64,000 bases of DNA, taken from contig NZ_JAGGOF010000044.1 of the NCBI RefSeq assembly GCF_018614775.1, positions 62,001 to 126,000 on the forward strand, given 5' to 3'. Positions 63,501 through 64,000 of the stretch are shown in pieces. Position 1 is the first letter of the stretch; every line of letters starts with the position of its first letter. The notes beneath the pieces were generated by a model. That model had not been told where the DNA came from and did no database searches. It saw only the letters and a list, made by a program, of their open reading frames with translations. Position numbers and translations under genes: made by a program. The stretch comes from Pseudomonas fluorescens. Its GTDB lineage: Bacteria; Pseudomonadota; Gammaproteobacteria; Pseudomonadales; Pseudomonadaceae.

Positions 63501-64000
63501 AACCAGGACCTGCTCACCTACACCGCCACCCTGGCCGACGGCAGCGCCCTGCCCGCGTGGCTGCATTTCAACGCCTCCAGCCTGAGCTTCAGCGGTACGC
63601 CGACCAGCACGGCGTCCGGCAACTACAGCGTACTGGTCAAGGCCACCGACCCTTCCGGGGCGTCGGTCAGCGACAGCTTCGCCCTGGCGGTGGCCGACGC
63701 GCCGGCCAGCACCATCACCGGCACCAACAACGCCGATACCCTCAACGGCACGGCCGCCGCCGACCTGATCCTCGGCCTCGGCGGCAATGACACTATCAAG
63801 GCCGGCAGCGGCGCGGACATCGTCGACGGCGGCGCCGGGCGCGACTCGCTGTACGGCGGCGACGGTGCCGACACCTTCCGCTACAGCAACCTGCTCGACA
63901 GCTACCGCGACTATGACACCGGCGGTGTCACGGCCACCGACACGATCTACGACTTCACCGTCGGGGTCGACAAGATCGACGTTTCCGGCCTGGGCTTCCT
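60555..64000 (+). CDS. Secreted mannuronan C5-epimerase-like protein, AlgE/RTX type (3' end outside window)
   Basis: Converts D-mannuronate to L-guluronate in alginate polymers, outside the cell. At least 1148 codons. The parallel beta-helix A-module (about 1-375) begins [19 protein letters not shown] and has the catalytic YGFDPHEQT with D152 and H154. Then come Ca-binding RTX R-modules (GGxGxDxLx nonapeptides) at about 386-530, 535-685, 797-945 and from 1055. Between them lie two Ig/cadherin-like domains (about 690-795, 952-1050). No Sec signal is present; a type I secretion signal at the unseen C-terminus is expected. GGAG precedes the ATG. Confidence 0.9.
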   Translation, partial: MIFNVQNFGAKGDGVTDDTAAIQKAIDAAAAAGGGQVYMPAGTYIVSGGEEPSDGCLMLKSNVYLYGDGMGATTVKVADGSDTKITGVIRSAYGEETHDFGVSNLTIDGNRDHTTGKIDGWFNGYIPGQEGYDSNVTLDSVEIKDCSGYGFDPHEQTVNMVIKNSVSHGNGLDGFVADFLSDSTFENNVAYDNDRHGFNVVTSTHDFTLTNNVAYNNGGNGIVVQRGSENIPSPSNITITGGEVYGNGAEGVLVKLSSEVTVSGVDIHDNAGAGVRIYGSNHIEITDNTLNNNSLGSPVPEIIIQSYDDTQGVSGKYFNGSDNTIQGNLISGSNQSTYGVAERNEDGTDRNAIIGNTISHTSKGATLVYGDGSYVSATVPMTTVQGTAGNDNLLGTAASEIFYGGAGNDTINGAAGSDILVGGAGIDKLTGGTGADTFRFAAQSDSYRNATTSFDDTITDFDVTQDKIDLAGLGFTGLGNGRGGTLQVSYSASNDRTYIKDFDADASGNRFELILSGNLASTLTASNFIFNRVITGTSGSDSLQGSDSADTLLGLAGNDSLSGGAGDDRLDGGAGMDTLTGGAGADTFVFSNRLDSYRNYNTGGANLGDLITDFNIAADKIDLSALGFTGLGDGKNNTVYLVLNSAGTKTYIKSLTEDANGNRFEVALDGNYLNTLTSANFVFAATSPTNQAPVLATPLLDQSATENTAFSYVVPATSFTDPDNDSLSYTAKLANGSALPSWLVFDAATRTFSGTPSDTASGTYAIQVTATDGSNATVSDTFTLAVQDVPAAPTVINGTPNNDTLTGTAANEQLYGGAGNDTLNGGAGNDILVGGTGVDKLTGGAGADVFRYTSKLDSYRTGSTSASDQILDFDVTADKIDVSALGYTGLGNGLNGTLQVTYSASSNRTYLKDLTVDANGNRFEVSLAGNLVSSLTASHFVFADQNTPSNVAPVVVIPLLDQNATENSPFSYTVTHDSFTDANQDLLTYTATLADGSALPAWLHFNASSLSFSGTPTSTASGNYSVLVKATDPSGASVSDSFALAVADAPASTITGTNNADTLNGTAAADLILGLGGNDTIKAGSGADIVDGGAGRDSLYGGDGADTFRYSNLLDSYRDYDTGGVTATDTIYDFTVGVDKIDVSGLGF
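61711..64000 (+). repeat. Tandem R-module / Ig-like unit repeats in the epimerase gene
   Basis: Within the epimerase frame, an R-module with nonapeptides ([16 protein letters not shown] and similar) and its C-terminal DSYRN...[14 protein letters not shown] block recurs four times (near 61711, 62157, 62943 and 63717). The last three units flank two copies of an Ig-like domain ([15 protein letters not shown] and [15 protein letters not shown]). The copies are close enough at amino-acid level for recent duplication or recombination. Confidence 0.8.

Overview
The window looks like the chromosome of a fluorescent Pseudomonas (P. fluorescens group or a close relative). GC is high (roughly 60-65% by eye) and coding is dense on both strands. 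REP-type palindromes typical of this group recur (cores like GTGGGAGCGAGC...GCTCGCGATGGCGG). The gene families also fit: the ped/exa alcohol-oxidation cluster, a Pseudomonas-type FAN1, LigD and an AlgE-type epimerase. I see no tRNA, rRNA, prophage, integron or CRISPR. The species call is inference from gene content.

Layout. 1-2250: polar amino-acid ABC uptake genes (permease cut by the window edge, binding protein) behind a GntR/FCD regulator. 2572-7363: an AI-2E/PerM-family permease translationally coupled to a tripartite efflux set (NodT-type outer-membrane factor, HlyD-type adaptor, DUF2955 membrane protein), followed by a CPA2 antiporter. 8702-9027: frameshifted tail of an Orn/Lys/Arg decarboxylase. 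9110-11071: a REC-CheC/X-like regulator and a PAS-GGEEF diguanylate cyclase. 11096-21799: general metabolism and regulation (LysR/EamA pair, azoreductase, LysR, a 28-residue membrane peptide, HhH protein, TrmK, beta-CASP nuclease-like protein, MFS, LysR, AraC/GyrI-like, small exported protein). 22167-26676: MalY/PatB aminotransferase, SDR, DUF421 group with a PncC-like protein, Yip1.

26899-33067 is a minus-strand run in the order heme-oxygenase-like diiron protein, methyltransferase, YbdK-type carboxylate-amine ligase, DNA ligase D. The last three overlap and the first is only 10 bases away, an unusual mix of small-molecule tailoring genes and NHEJ. 33330-37251 holds a CPA1 antiporter, a membrane protein and a PAS-PAS hybrid kinase. 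37323-41380 is a nuclease-helicase fusion coupled to a FAN1-type VRR-NUC nuclease.

41881-57151 is the quinoprotein alcohol dehydrogenase (ped/exa) locus. It holds a truncated aldehyde dehydrogenase (pedI remnant), a PQQ alcohol dehydrogenase with the lanthanide-type WDYD signature (PedH-like), a zinc hydrolase, a SoxYZ-like carrier, a binding protein and cytochrome c550 (PedF). Divergently from these lie the PQQ-associated binding protein, beta-propeller, ABC transporter and CxxxCW rhodanese. The regulators are an AgmR/PedR1-type LuxR response regulator, a large hybrid kinase and a FIST sensor. No Ca-type PedE and no second two-component pair (PedS2/PedR2) are present where I remember them in P. 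putida KT2440; a REP doublet lies there. A 14-bp motif recurs upstream of four transcription units of this locus and is a candidate operator for the response regulator.

57545-60202 encodes a UvrA2-type protein. From 60555 to the edge runs a large secreted mannuronan C5-epimerase-like protein, with an AlgE catalytic module and RTX R-modules alternating with Ig/cadherin-like domains; its end lies outside the window.
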